NCBI GenBank assembly: GCA_964431735.1
Contig: CAYSLJ010000223.1
Coordinates: 1-9,172 of the forward strand
Length of the DNA stretch: 9,172 nt
Direction of reading: 5' to 3'
From: CALARM01 sp964431735
GTDB lineage: Bacteria; Vulcanimicrobiota; SpSt-956; JAKJGF01
The translations under genes and the position numbers were made by a program. The notes beneath the pieces are model-generated. The model saw only the letters and a list, made by a program, of their open reading frames with translations. It did not search any database and was not told the origin of the DNA. Positions 1 through 5,237 of this stretch are shown here, piece by piece. Every line of letters starts with the position of its first letter. Position 1 is the stretch's first letter.

Positions 1-7
1 TTAACTA

Positions 8-46
8 TAATTTTCAGTAAAGGTGAATTTACCTGTCGTAAAAAAA
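8..46 (+). repeat. 39-nt intergenic element, copy 1
   Basis: This segment aligns without gaps to 7877-7915, with 32 of 39 bases identical by hand count. The last 16 bases are identical (ACCTGTCGTAAAAAAA). Copy 1 can form a small hairpin TTTAC-CTGTC-GTAAA; in copy 2 only TAC/GTA pairs. It lies beyond the 3' end of the protease gene. Its role is unknown, and a protein-binding site or short RNA element are both possible. Confidence 0.6.
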
Positions 47-108
47 CGCAATCCACATAAAAAACAGCACATTACTGCAATGAAGATTTCACAGAAGCCA
101 GAAACATT

Positions 109-1839
109 CTAAAGGACAAGCATAGCTTTATATATGTTCAGAAGTCCTGCACCAAAGACAGGATCTTCTCCGGGTGGGCCGAGATCATGGGCCGTTTTTT
201 TCAGAATCTCTTTTAACTTACCAGGAGAAAGACCATGGTTTTTACTTAATAACAGAGCTATTGCTCCTGCTACCTGCGGGGCAGAAGAAGAGGTGCCGGA
301 AAATACGGAATGAATGGAATGACAATAAATTCCTCCAAGAGCTACCAGATCGGGTTTCATACGATTATCTGTTGTTCTTCCCTGGCTGCTCCATGGTTCC
401 AGTTTACAGGGATAGGTACTCTGAACAGATCCTACTGTAATGGTATCAGATGCCGGAGGGAGGCCTGGGTCAAGACTTGTTTCCGGGTTAAAATACTCCA
501 TATTACTTGCTGTCATACTATAGATATAAATCATAAAAGGAAGACCGTCACCGGCTCTTATCTTTTTTATAGCTATATGATAAGCTCCGCTGTAAGAAGC
601 TGTAATATCCACTATTTCATAGGGAGGTGCTTTAAGAGCCTTCTGTCTGATTGTTGATACAGCCAGAGGCTGAAGGCTATCATTAAAAATACCCAGATCC
701 AGATCCAATGAAGGATTCTTCCAGTTATCTTTCCATGACATAACAACCCTTATTCTGTCACCTCTCTTAAGGTCTACTTCCAGTGTATCATCTCTGGAAG
801 TAAAATTATTCAACAAATTACCATTTGTATCATTAAAAGTTCCCATATAATGGGTCTGTGCATTATTACCTGCAGATGTAACTATTGTTATACCTTTATC
901 CCTGGCAAGCCTGGCAAGACCTGCTCTTATACCGCTTCCATCATAATAATCATCGGGGAGAATGATATTTACCGCAGTAACTATTACATCAGGTTTTTTA
1001 CTGCCTGTCATATTTATCAGTTCTTTTAAAGCTTTAATATATTCTACATCTGTTTGAAAATTAACCAGAATTATTTTAGCTTTCGGCGCTATACGGGCTA
1101 CTATCTCGGTAACTGCATTGCCATGATCTATGTCTCCTGCCATTATATTTTTATCATTACTCCTGAATGATAACGTATAATAAACATTTTCACGAAAAAC
1201 CGGATTGGATGGTTCAAAAGCAGTATCAACTATAGCAACCTTTACACCCTGCCCCATATAACCTTTTTTATGGGCTTCATTTAGCTGAAGTGAAGAAAAT
1301 TCTTGTTCCCCGGCAGAAGCAAATTGCTTGAATATTTTTGCATGTTCTTCTATATTGGAAAAGGGAGATCGTAAAAATTTGATAAAATTCAAATGTCTCA
1401 CCATCTCGACTTTATCTAAAGGAATAAGCAACTGTATCATGTTAAATACATAGACTTCAATTTCGCAACCAAGCTCTCTGAGCAGAACAAGCTCTTCATC
1501 TTTCACATCAAATTTCAATTCAGCTATGTATCTTTCCATATTTACTGTTGCACCATATCCTCCTGTAAGAGCGTCAGCAGAGAGACCGTATCTATAAGTT
1601 TCAAGGGGAGATGGCGATATATAAGAAGGTGCTGAAGGTACCATACTTTTAAGAGCCTCTGTTGAAGGTTCTACAGACTTATCGATTTTAGAGGAAAAAC
1701 TTCCTTCATTTTCTTGGTTAACCTCATCTGAAGATATATTCGTTCCCGGCCACATTATGTCAGTTACATCTCTTGCATATATGGTACCCGAGCATAGAAT
1801 AATGATACATAAGATGAAAGATATTATCTTTTTTACCAT
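109..1839 (-). CDS. secreted subtilisin-like serine protease (S8 family) with an inserted beta domain
   Basis: This is a secreted endopeptidase of the subtilase clan, 576 aa. Residues 1-22 are a Sec signal peptide (hydrophobic core, likely cut after TIYA). A pro-region follows; residues about 105-158 resemble an inhibitor-type propeptide. The catalytic triad is complete: Asp205 (VAIVDTA), His239 (DHGNAVTEIVA) and Ser517 (GTSSSAPQVAG), with oxyanion Asn325 (SAGNN). Residues about 333-445 are an insertion between Asn325 and Ser517, with a beta-rich pattern (VVMSWKDN, SLDLDLGIFND, SGAYHIAI) like the pre-peptidase C-terminal (PPC) or P-domain barrels that usually follow the catalytic domain. The start has AAGGGG 9 nt upstream. 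It is the last gene of a run behind sigma and anti-sigma genes, 26 nt after the anti-sigma stop, so co-transcription is likely. Its substrate is unknown; cleavage of the anti-sigma factor or of envelope proteins is speculation. Confidence 0.94.
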   Translation of the reverse strand: MVKKIISFILCIIILCSGTIYARDVTDIMWPGTNISSDEVNQENEGSFSSKIDKSVEPSTEALKSMVPSAPSYISPSPLETYRYGLSADALTGGYGATVNMERYIAELKFDVKDEELVLLRELGCEIEVYVFNMIQLLIPLDKVEMVRHLNFIKFLRSPFSNIEEHAKIFKQFASAGEQEFSSLQLNEAHKKGYMGQGVKVAIVDTAFEPSNPVFRENVYYTLSFRSNDKNIMAGDIDHGNAVTEIVARIAPKAKIILVNFQTDVEYIKALKELINMTGSKKPDVIVTAVNIILPDDYYDGSGIRAGLARLARDKGITIVTSAGNNAQTHYMGTFNDTNGNLLNNFTSRDDTLEVDLKRGDRIRVVMSWKDNWKNPSLDLDLGIFNDSLQPLAVSTIRQKALKAPPYEIVDITASYSGAYHIAIKKIRAGDGLPFMIYIYSMTASNMEYFNPETSLDPGLPPASDTITVGSVQSTYPCKLEPWSSQGRTTDNRMKPDLVALGGIYCHSIHSVFSGTSSSAPQVAGAIALLLSKNHGLSPGKLKEILKKTAHDLGPPGEDPVFGAGLLNIYKAMLVL

Positions 1840-1865
1840 AGCTCAAAACCCCTTAAAGGAAAAAT

Positions 1866-2603
1866 TTATTTGTCAAAAGTTTTCGTTCTCTCTAAATTTT
1901 TTTTTGCTTCCTCATAAGATCCAACTTTCGGGCTTATAGATATATAACGTTTCCAGTGATTGATTGCCTCTTTATAATTTCCCTGCTGTTCGTAAATAAT
2001 TCCGAGATACCAGTGAGATTCAGCCTGATCAGGATTAAATTTCACAGACTGAAGAAACTCTTCTTTAGCTTTATCAATCATGGAATGTTTAAAAAAATTC
2101 TCTCCATTTTTATAATGTTTAATTGCTGTAAATTCATCTGAAACATCTGTAAGAACATAATTAACAGAAGAATAATCTCCATGTCCTGTATGGTTCTGAG
2201 TAAAAAATACAGTTCCCTGACTGTTTATGCAGAATATAAAAATCATCACAGTTATTACAGAACCAAGGGCAAAACTGCTGAACCTTGATAACCAGTAAGA
2301 TCTCCATAGAGGAGAAAATAAAGAATTTAATCTGTAAAAAAATCCTTTCTTTACAGGTTTACGTTCCATAAAAGACGGAGATAAAGCCGCAAGTTCTTTA
2401 ACACGTTCCATTTCTTCATTTAAATCAATATAAGACTTAAAACAAAAAGAACAATCAAATAAATGCTTTTCAACACCTTTCCTTTCATTCAGTGTAAGAG
2501 AATTATCAATATATGCACATATTGTCTCAATATCAGGACAATCTTCTTTATGTGTTTCTGATAATTCCGTAAATACTGTGGAAAATATTTTTTCTGTATT
2601 CAT
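1866..2603 (-). CDS. membrane anti-sigma factor with zinc finger and extracytoplasmic TPR repeats
   Basis: This is a likely anti-sigma factor of 245 aa that would bind the sigma factor encoded just upstream. The N-terminus carries a putative zf-HC2 (ZAS) domain: Cys29 (ICAYIDNSL), His47, Cys51 and Cys54 (HLFDCSFC, the HxxxCxxC signature). Residues about 105-127 form one membrane helix (FALGSVITVMIFIFCI). Residues about 160-232 hold TPR repeats (AEESHWYLG-type helices; see AESHWYLGIIYEQQGNYKEAI), which the topology places outside the cytoplasm. I start at the ATG at 2603, because GAGGGG sits 8 nt upstream; an in-frame GTG at 2612 would overlap that site. The gene lies 53 nt after the sigma gene and 26 nt before the protease gene. 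TPRs on the outside of an anti-sigma factor suggest a protein ligand or partner. The family call is firm; the sensed signal is unknown. Confidence 0.86.
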   Translation of the reverse strand: MNTEKIFSTVFTELSETHKEDCPDIETICAYIDNSLTLNERKGVEKHLFDCSFCFKSYIDLNEEMERVKELAALSPSFMERKPVKKGFFYRLNSLFSPLWRSYWLSRFSSFALGSVITVMIFIFCINSQGTVFFTQNHTGHGDYSSVNYVLTDVSDEFTAIKHYKNGENFFKHSMIDKAKEEFLQSVKFNPDQAESHWYLGIIYEQQGNYKEAINHWKRYISISPKVGSYEEAKKNLERTKTFDK

Positions 2604-2611
2604 ACATATCA

Positions 2612-2617
2612 CCCCTC
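2612..2617 (-). promoter_or_regulatory. Shine-Dalgarno deciding the anti-sigma start
   Basis: GAGGGG on the minus strand lies 8 nt before the ATG at 2603. The alternative in-frame GTG at 2612 overlaps this site, which argues against it. Confidence 0.7.
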
Positions 2618-2656
2618 AGGCAACTATGCCATCGATTACCCTGTGTCCATAACATA

Positions 2657-3607
2657 TTAGGCGGATAAATCATCCTTTTCTTCAACGGTTAACATCAATT
2701 TTTCCAGTAATTCTTTTACATATTTCTTCATTTCCTGTGTCACATCTTCTTTTAATTCATAATAAGATTTAATGAATTTAGTTATATCTGTAAGTGCCTC
2801 ATCTATTTCTTTATAAATCTGCTTTTCACCGGTCATATTTAAAACTCTGAGATATTTTAACGCAATGTCTCCTACAGAGAGCCTTTTCTGAAAACGAAGA
2901 TATAGAAGTCTTTTCTGAAGAAGAGGAAGCTTTTTCAAACCTTCTCTGAGGCACTGTGCTATTTCTCTTTCTTCAGGACTTATATCTTCACAGGGAGGCG
3001 TAAAATCTACTAAGTCATCGTCACCTTCAATAATAATAGGTTGAGGTTCACTTTTAAGAGCAATCCATCCGTCTAAATGTTCCCACTCCTGTCCTTTTTT
3101 TCTTAAATTTTCTCTTATTACTTTTTCAATTTCTTTCACTTCTTCAGTAGAAATATTTAACTGACCTGCTATATCTTCCTTTTCTTTACCTCTGCACAGA
3201 AGTTTATAAACTTCCTGACTTATTTTTGAACCTTTCTTTATGGCAAGAGGAATCTGTAATCGTCCGTATTTTTCTCTGAAATAATCCAGTTTAATATATT
3301 TCATACTGGCTATAGTAAATGTAGAAAGACGACTTTCTCCGCGAAATTTTATGATTCTTTTACTTATAGCTTCAAGAGAAAAAAGATACATATCCATTAC
3401 TTCATTACATGTATCTCCCTGAAAAGAAGAGGAAGACATATTCCAGGGACAACCCTGATAAAATTTACGACAATAGGGCTGGCACCATTGACGAATAGCA
3501 CTGAATATCAGATTGGTATAATTTGAAACAAATCGTTTCCAGGCTTCATCATTACCTTCTTTAATTTTTCTGACGAGATTTAATTCTTCTTCTCTATTAT
3601 TAATCAT
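2657..3607 (-). CDS. sigma-70 family RNA polymerase sigma factor with a cysteine-rich insertion
   Basis: This is a probable alternative sigma factor of 316 aa, longer than typical ECF factors (about 160-200 aa). Region 2 runs from about residue 8 to 116. It opens with LVRKIKEGNDEAWKRFVSNY and, after an insertion, continues with NEVMDMYLFSLEAI, FRGESRLSTFTIASM and LDYFREKYGR. The insertion holds Cys42, Cys46, Cys53 and Cys67. A middle helical segment (about 129-166, EDIAGQLNISTEEVKEIEK) looks like a second helix-turn-helix or region 3. Region 4 is at about 226-278 (LPLLQKRLLYLRFQKRLSVGDIA). A basic and acidic helical tail follows. I start at the ATG at 3607, preceded by AGAGG 4 nt upstream. 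The same frame is open for 34 more codons up to 3709, but those are encoded by an intergenic heptamer repeat. It heads the operon with the anti-sigma and protease genes. Confidence 0.9.
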   Translation of the reverse strand: MINNREEELNLVRKIKEGNDEAWKRFVSNYTNLIFSAIRQWCQPYCRKFYQGCPWNMSSSSFQGDTCNEVMDMYLFSLEAISKRIIKFRGESRLSTFTIASMKYIKLDYFREKYGRLQIPLAIKKGSKISQEVYKLLCRGKEKEDIAGQLNISTEEVKEIEKVIRENLRKKGQEWEHLDGWIALKSEPQPIIIEGDDDLVDFTPPCEDISPEEREIAQCLREGLKKLPLLQKRLLYLRFQKRLSVGDIALKYLRVLNMTGEKQIYKEIDEALTDITKFIKSYYELKEDVTQEMKKYVKELLEKLMLTVEEKDDLSA

Positions 3608-3647
3608 TCTACCTCTGATCTGACCATTACAATTTAATAATAAAAAG

Positions 3648-3723
3648 AGTGAAAAAATGAGTAGTGAATAGTGAATAGTGAATAATATCCCATTCTTTTC
3701 ACTTTTCACTTTTCACTTTTCAC
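3648..3723 (-). repeat. palindromic heptamer-repeat element, copy A
   Basis: On the plus strand the left arm has three tandem AGTGAAT units (3663-3683), preceded by a lone AGTGAAA (3648-3654). The right arm has four tandem TTTTCAC units (3696-3723). The arms are largely complementary, so the element can fold into one long imperfect hairpin with a loop near ATATCCCATT. It is related to copy C (7797-7850) when read on the minus strand. It lies in the 5' leader of the sigma operon. Confidence 0.85.
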
Positions 3724-3777
3724 TCTGATTAATTTATAAAATACACATAACTATAATGAAAATATTTCTTGAATTTA

Positions 3778-3827
3778 AAAAAAAATCCTCCTACTTTGTT
3801 GTGCCCCTTACATTCACAAGCAAAGTA
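3778..3827 (-). terminator. possible terminator of the unknown gene
   Basis: TACTTTGTTGTG (3792-3803) pairs with CACAAGCAAAGTA (3815-3827), giving a 12-bp stem with one bulged G and an 11-nt loop. Read on the minus strand, the stem is followed by GGAGGA and then nine Ts. The 6-nt gap before the T run makes it an imperfect intrinsic terminator. It lies about 155 nt past the stop of the gene ending at 3982. Confidence 0.45.
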
Positions 3828-3949
3828 AAGAAGAATTTTCAAAGCCCATCTCCAAAGAAGATGGTAGAATTTTTTACTATGAATTTACATAGAAAAACAT
3901 AACGTTTCCTGCATAAACCATAAAAATCAATACGGAGTGATTTTCAAAT

Positions 3950-3963
3950 CTTGCTCGAGCAAG
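3950..3963. promoter_or_regulatory. 14-bp perfect palindrome
   Basis: CTTGCTCGAGCAAG is a perfect palindrome 18 nt past the stop of the minus-strand gene. No T run follows on either side, so a terminator is unlikely. It looks like a dimer-binding site, but the binding protein is unknown. Confidence 0.5.
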
Positions 3964-3981
3964 TAATCTATCATACCTTTA

Positions 3982-4686
3982 TTACCAGACGTCTTCTTCC
4001 ATAAATACCAGATCAAGTTTATACTCATTAGCTCTTCTGAAAGAATAAAACAAAACTTTTATCATTTCTTCGAATTGACCGGCTATTTCCATTACATTAC
4101 AGTCACACTTTTCATCATGCATATAATCTAACATACTTAAGGTCAATGCCGGAGGTGTGTCACCTTTTTTCTCAAGACTAAATATTTCATGTAAATCGGC
4201 AAGTGCTTCCAGAATTTTCATAAAATTATCTTCTATTTCTTCTCTGGTAAGCCAGCCAAAAAAACTGTTTTTATGATGTATTGAATCAATAGAAAAATTT
4301 CCCAGGGAACAGTGATTCGACAGGCTGAAGGAAATGAGTTTCAGAAGTTTATCTTTAACTCTTTTACCATTATTGCGGGTATTATGTTCGAATAAATAAT
4401 AAAATGCCCTGTGAAGGGCATTTTTTGATAAAGAAAATTTTTTCTCCCCAAAAATCGAAATAAGTTTTTTAAGATGACTTTCTTTTACAACACCGGGTTG
4501 AAGAACTCTATCCTCTCCGGCCATAAATTGAGGATAAATATCTCTGCTAAAGGAATCTTTGTTTAGACTGTTCAATACTCTTTCTACTTTTTCTAAATCT
4601 ACCAGTATTACCTGACTCACCGAAGAAATATCATTTTGTTGATCAAATATGTCTTTTACCTTTAATTGTTCTTTTATAGCTGCCAT
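3982..4686 (-). CDS. hypothetical soluble helical protein
   Basis: I do not recognise a family for this 234-aa protein. There is no signal peptide or membrane helix. The sequence is charged and mostly helical by pattern, for example EEIEDNFMKILEALADLHEI (149-168) and MEIAGQFEEMIKVLFYSFRR (199-218). A short cysteine motif, DEKCDCN (191-197), is present but is too small to identify a metal site. The start is well supported: AGGAGG at 4696-4701 lies 9 nt before the ATG at 4686. It is transcribed alone and divergently from the triple-HTH regulator at 5238, which makes it a candidate target of that regulator. A promoter-like pair at 4785-4814 would give it a leader of about 90 nt. Reading-frame length and start signals support a real gene; function is open. 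Confidence 0.82.
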   Translation of the reverse strand: MAAIKEQLKVKDIFDQQNDISSVSQVILVDLEKVERVLNSLNKDSFSRDIYPQFMAGEDRVLQPGVVKESHLKKLISIFGEKKFSLSKNALHRAFYYLFEHNTRNNGKRVKDKLLKLISFSLSNHCSLGNFSIDSIHHKNSFFGWLTREEIEDNFMKILEALADLHEIFSLEKKGDTPPALTLSMLDYMHDEKCDCNVMEIAGQFEEMIKVLFYSFRRANEYKLDLVFMEEDVW

Positions 4687-4784
4687 AGCCGGTTACCTCC
4701 TGGGTTATTGAATATGTTACAGCATTTCCCTGTAAACACAGACTTTTTAACCTTCTCTCACAGACATTTTACTAATGCAAGTAT

Positions 4785-4814
4785 AGTATATATAAATTCG
4801 CCAATTTTTCACAA
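4785..4814 (-). promoter_or_regulatory. candidate promoter of the unknown gene
   Basis: Minus strand: -35 TTGTGA (4814-4809), 18-bp spacer, -10 TATACT (4790-4785). Transcription would begin near 4778, about 90 nt before the start codon at 4686. The match is moderate and comes from sequence only. Confidence 0.45.
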
Positions 4815-4815
4815 G

Positions 4816-4915
4816 AAAAAGGCTTTTCGACTTGCCTAGTTGAAACCAGCAGGAGAGCTAGGTTGTCGTTTTGCGGGGGCTAGCTCTTTTTTTACTAGAC
4901 ATCGACAAGCCTTTT
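4816..4915 (+). ncRNA. structured RNA or attenuator-like element with alternative hairpins
   Basis: The ends are inverted repeats: AAAAGGCTTTTCGA (4817-4830) against TCGACAAGCCTTTT (4902-4915), 13 of 14 paired. Inside, two hairpins compete. One is CGAC (4828-4831) with GTCG (4865-4868) plus CCTAG (4835-4839) with CTAGG (4858-4862), capped by an 18-nt loop. The other is AGAGCTAG (4854-4861) with CTAGCTCT (4880-4887), directly followed by seven Ts (4887-4893). The second is a classic intrinsic terminator on the plus strand. Both need bases 4858-4861, so only one can form at a time. I compared it mentally with common riboswitches and found no match. The strand is inferred from the T run; the outer stem could also end a minus-strand transcript. 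A short mobile element is an alternative. Confidence 0.5.
4854..4893 (+). terminator. intrinsic terminator hairpin inside the structured element
   Basis: A perfect 8-bp stem (4854-4861 with 4880-4887) has an 18-nt loop and ends in a run of seven Ts. The long loop weakens it slightly. There is no known plus-strand gene upstream, so it would end a small RNA or an unseen leader. Confidence 0.6.
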
Positions 4916-4948
4916 ATTTAAACTTTTAAATTTTCCTTAATTATAGAA

Positions 4949-4972
4949 AAAACCCTTATAGTAAGGGGTTTT
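4949..4972. terminator. bidirectional terminator-like hairpin
   Basis: AAAACCCTTA (4949-4958) pairs with TAAGGGGTTTT (4962-4972), with one bulged G and a 3-nt loop. A T6 run follows on the minus strand (4952-4947) and T4 on the plus strand. It sits about 35-55 nt downstream of the minus promoter at 5011-5039. Confidence 0.55.
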
Positions 4973-5010
4973 CTCGCGGACTTTGTGAAGATGCTCTTGT
5001 TATTGTAAAC

Positions 5011-5039
5011 ATCTTAACATATATTCTTGCAAATGTAAA
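5011..5039 (-). promoter_or_regulatory. candidate minus-strand promoter next to the palindrome
   Basis: Minus strand: -35 TTTACA (5039-5034), 17-bp spacer, -10 TAAGAT (5016-5011). Both boxes are close to consensus and the spacing is ideal. The transcript would run into the 4949-4972 hairpin and then the structured element. Confidence 0.5.
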
Positions 5040-5045
5040 GAGGTT

Positions 5046-5075
5046 TGATAAAAATTTTTAAAAAAATTTTTATCA
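5046..5075. promoter_or_regulatory. perfect 14+14 bp inverted repeat, candidate operator
   Basis: TGATAAAAATTTTT (5046-5059) and AAAAATTTTTATCA (5062-5075) are perfect inverted copies separated by two bases. The repeat lies between the minus promoter (5011-5039) and the plus promoter (5076-5106). The octamer TTGCAAAT occurs on both sides (5027-5034 and 5076-5083). Its position upstream of an XRE regulator suggests an operator for autoregulation. AT-rich palindromes can also arise by chance or act as a cruciform. Confidence 0.6.
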
Positions 5076-5106
5076 TTGCAAATAGCAGGGAAAAATCTTT
5101 TAATAT
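5076..5106 (+). promoter_or_regulatory. candidate promoter of the triple-HTH regulator
   Basis: -35 TTGCAA (5076-5081) and -10 TAATAT (5101-5106) are separated by 19 bp, which is long. It abuts the right arm of the inverted repeat, so a bound repressor would block it. The leader to the start codon would be about 125 nt. Confidence 0.4.
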
Positions 5107-5170
5107 TGAAGAATTATCCGGTATAAAAATTTCTTGCTACAGTCAATAAAAAATATCTTTAAAATAAAAC

Positions 5171-5210
5171 AGGGGGGTGAAAAAGGCCCGAAAGTCTCCC
5201 AATCAGGACT
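5171..5210 (+). promoter_or_regulatory. G-rich leader structure before the regulator gene
   Basis: Six Gs (5172-5177) can pair with TCTCCC (5195-5200), with two G-U pairs. AGTC (5193-5196) can instead pair with GACT (5207-5210). The two pairings share bases 5195-5196. The G run also looks like a ribosome binding site, yet no useful start follows it. The real start at 5238 has only a weak AGGG 8 nt upstream, so translation may be set by this leader. Confidence 0.35.
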
Positions 5211-5237
5211 AAAAACAATCTTATCAGGGCAACAATT

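Larger units (their letters stand above)
3608..3981. other. gene-free stretch between the sigma gene and the unknown gene
   Basis: These 374 bases hold no credible gene. They contain the palindromic heptamer repeat (3648-3723), an ACTATAAT box (3750-3757, plus strand), a 12-bp bulged hairpin (3792-3827), a short hairpin (CCATCT/AGATGG, 3846-3864) followed by a T6 run at 3870-3875, and a 14-bp perfect palindrome (3950-3963). Confidence 0.75.
4687..5237. other. long divergent regulatory region
   Basis: These 551 bases have no credible gene of 20 codons or more with a start signal. They contain, from left to right, a minus promoter for the unknown gene (4785-4814), a structured element (4816-4915), a terminator-like hairpin (4949-4972), a second minus promoter (5011-5039), a perfect inverted repeat (5046-5075), a plus promoter (5076-5106) and a G-rich leader structure (5171-5210). 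The density of structure in a divergent spacer is unusual and points to regulation or a small RNA. Confidence 0.75.

Noticed and set aside
174..657. Two overlapping plus-strand frames
   Set aside because: They lie opposite the protease gene, have no start signals and encode low-quality protein sequence.
1757..2141. Two plus-strand frames of about 60 codons
   Set aside because: They are shadows of the protease and anti-sigma genes on the other strand.
2604..2612. GTG start giving three extra residues on the anti-sigma factor
   Set aside because: It overlaps the GAGGGG ribosome binding site that serves the ATG at 2603.
3608..3709. 34-codon N-terminal extension of the sigma factor with a hydrophobic stretch and LLNC
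   Set aside because: It is encoded by the heptamer repeat element, and a better-placed ATG with AGAGG lies at 3607. A cytoplasmic sigma factor should not carry a lipoprotein-like leader.
3648..3723. CRISPR array
   Set aside because: Units are 7 bp in direct tandem without spacers, which does not fit repeats of 24-40 bp with unique spacers.
4816..4915. Integron attC site, tRNA or common riboswitch
   Set aside because: There are no RYYYAAC/GTTRRRY core sites, no tRNA arms and no conserved core of the TPP, cobalamin, glycine, lysine, fluoride, preQ1, T-box or c-di-GMP classes that I could find.
5177..5212. 12-codon leader frame starting GTG
   Set aside because: The start overlaps its own G-run ribosome site, and the peptide has no attenuator-like codon run.
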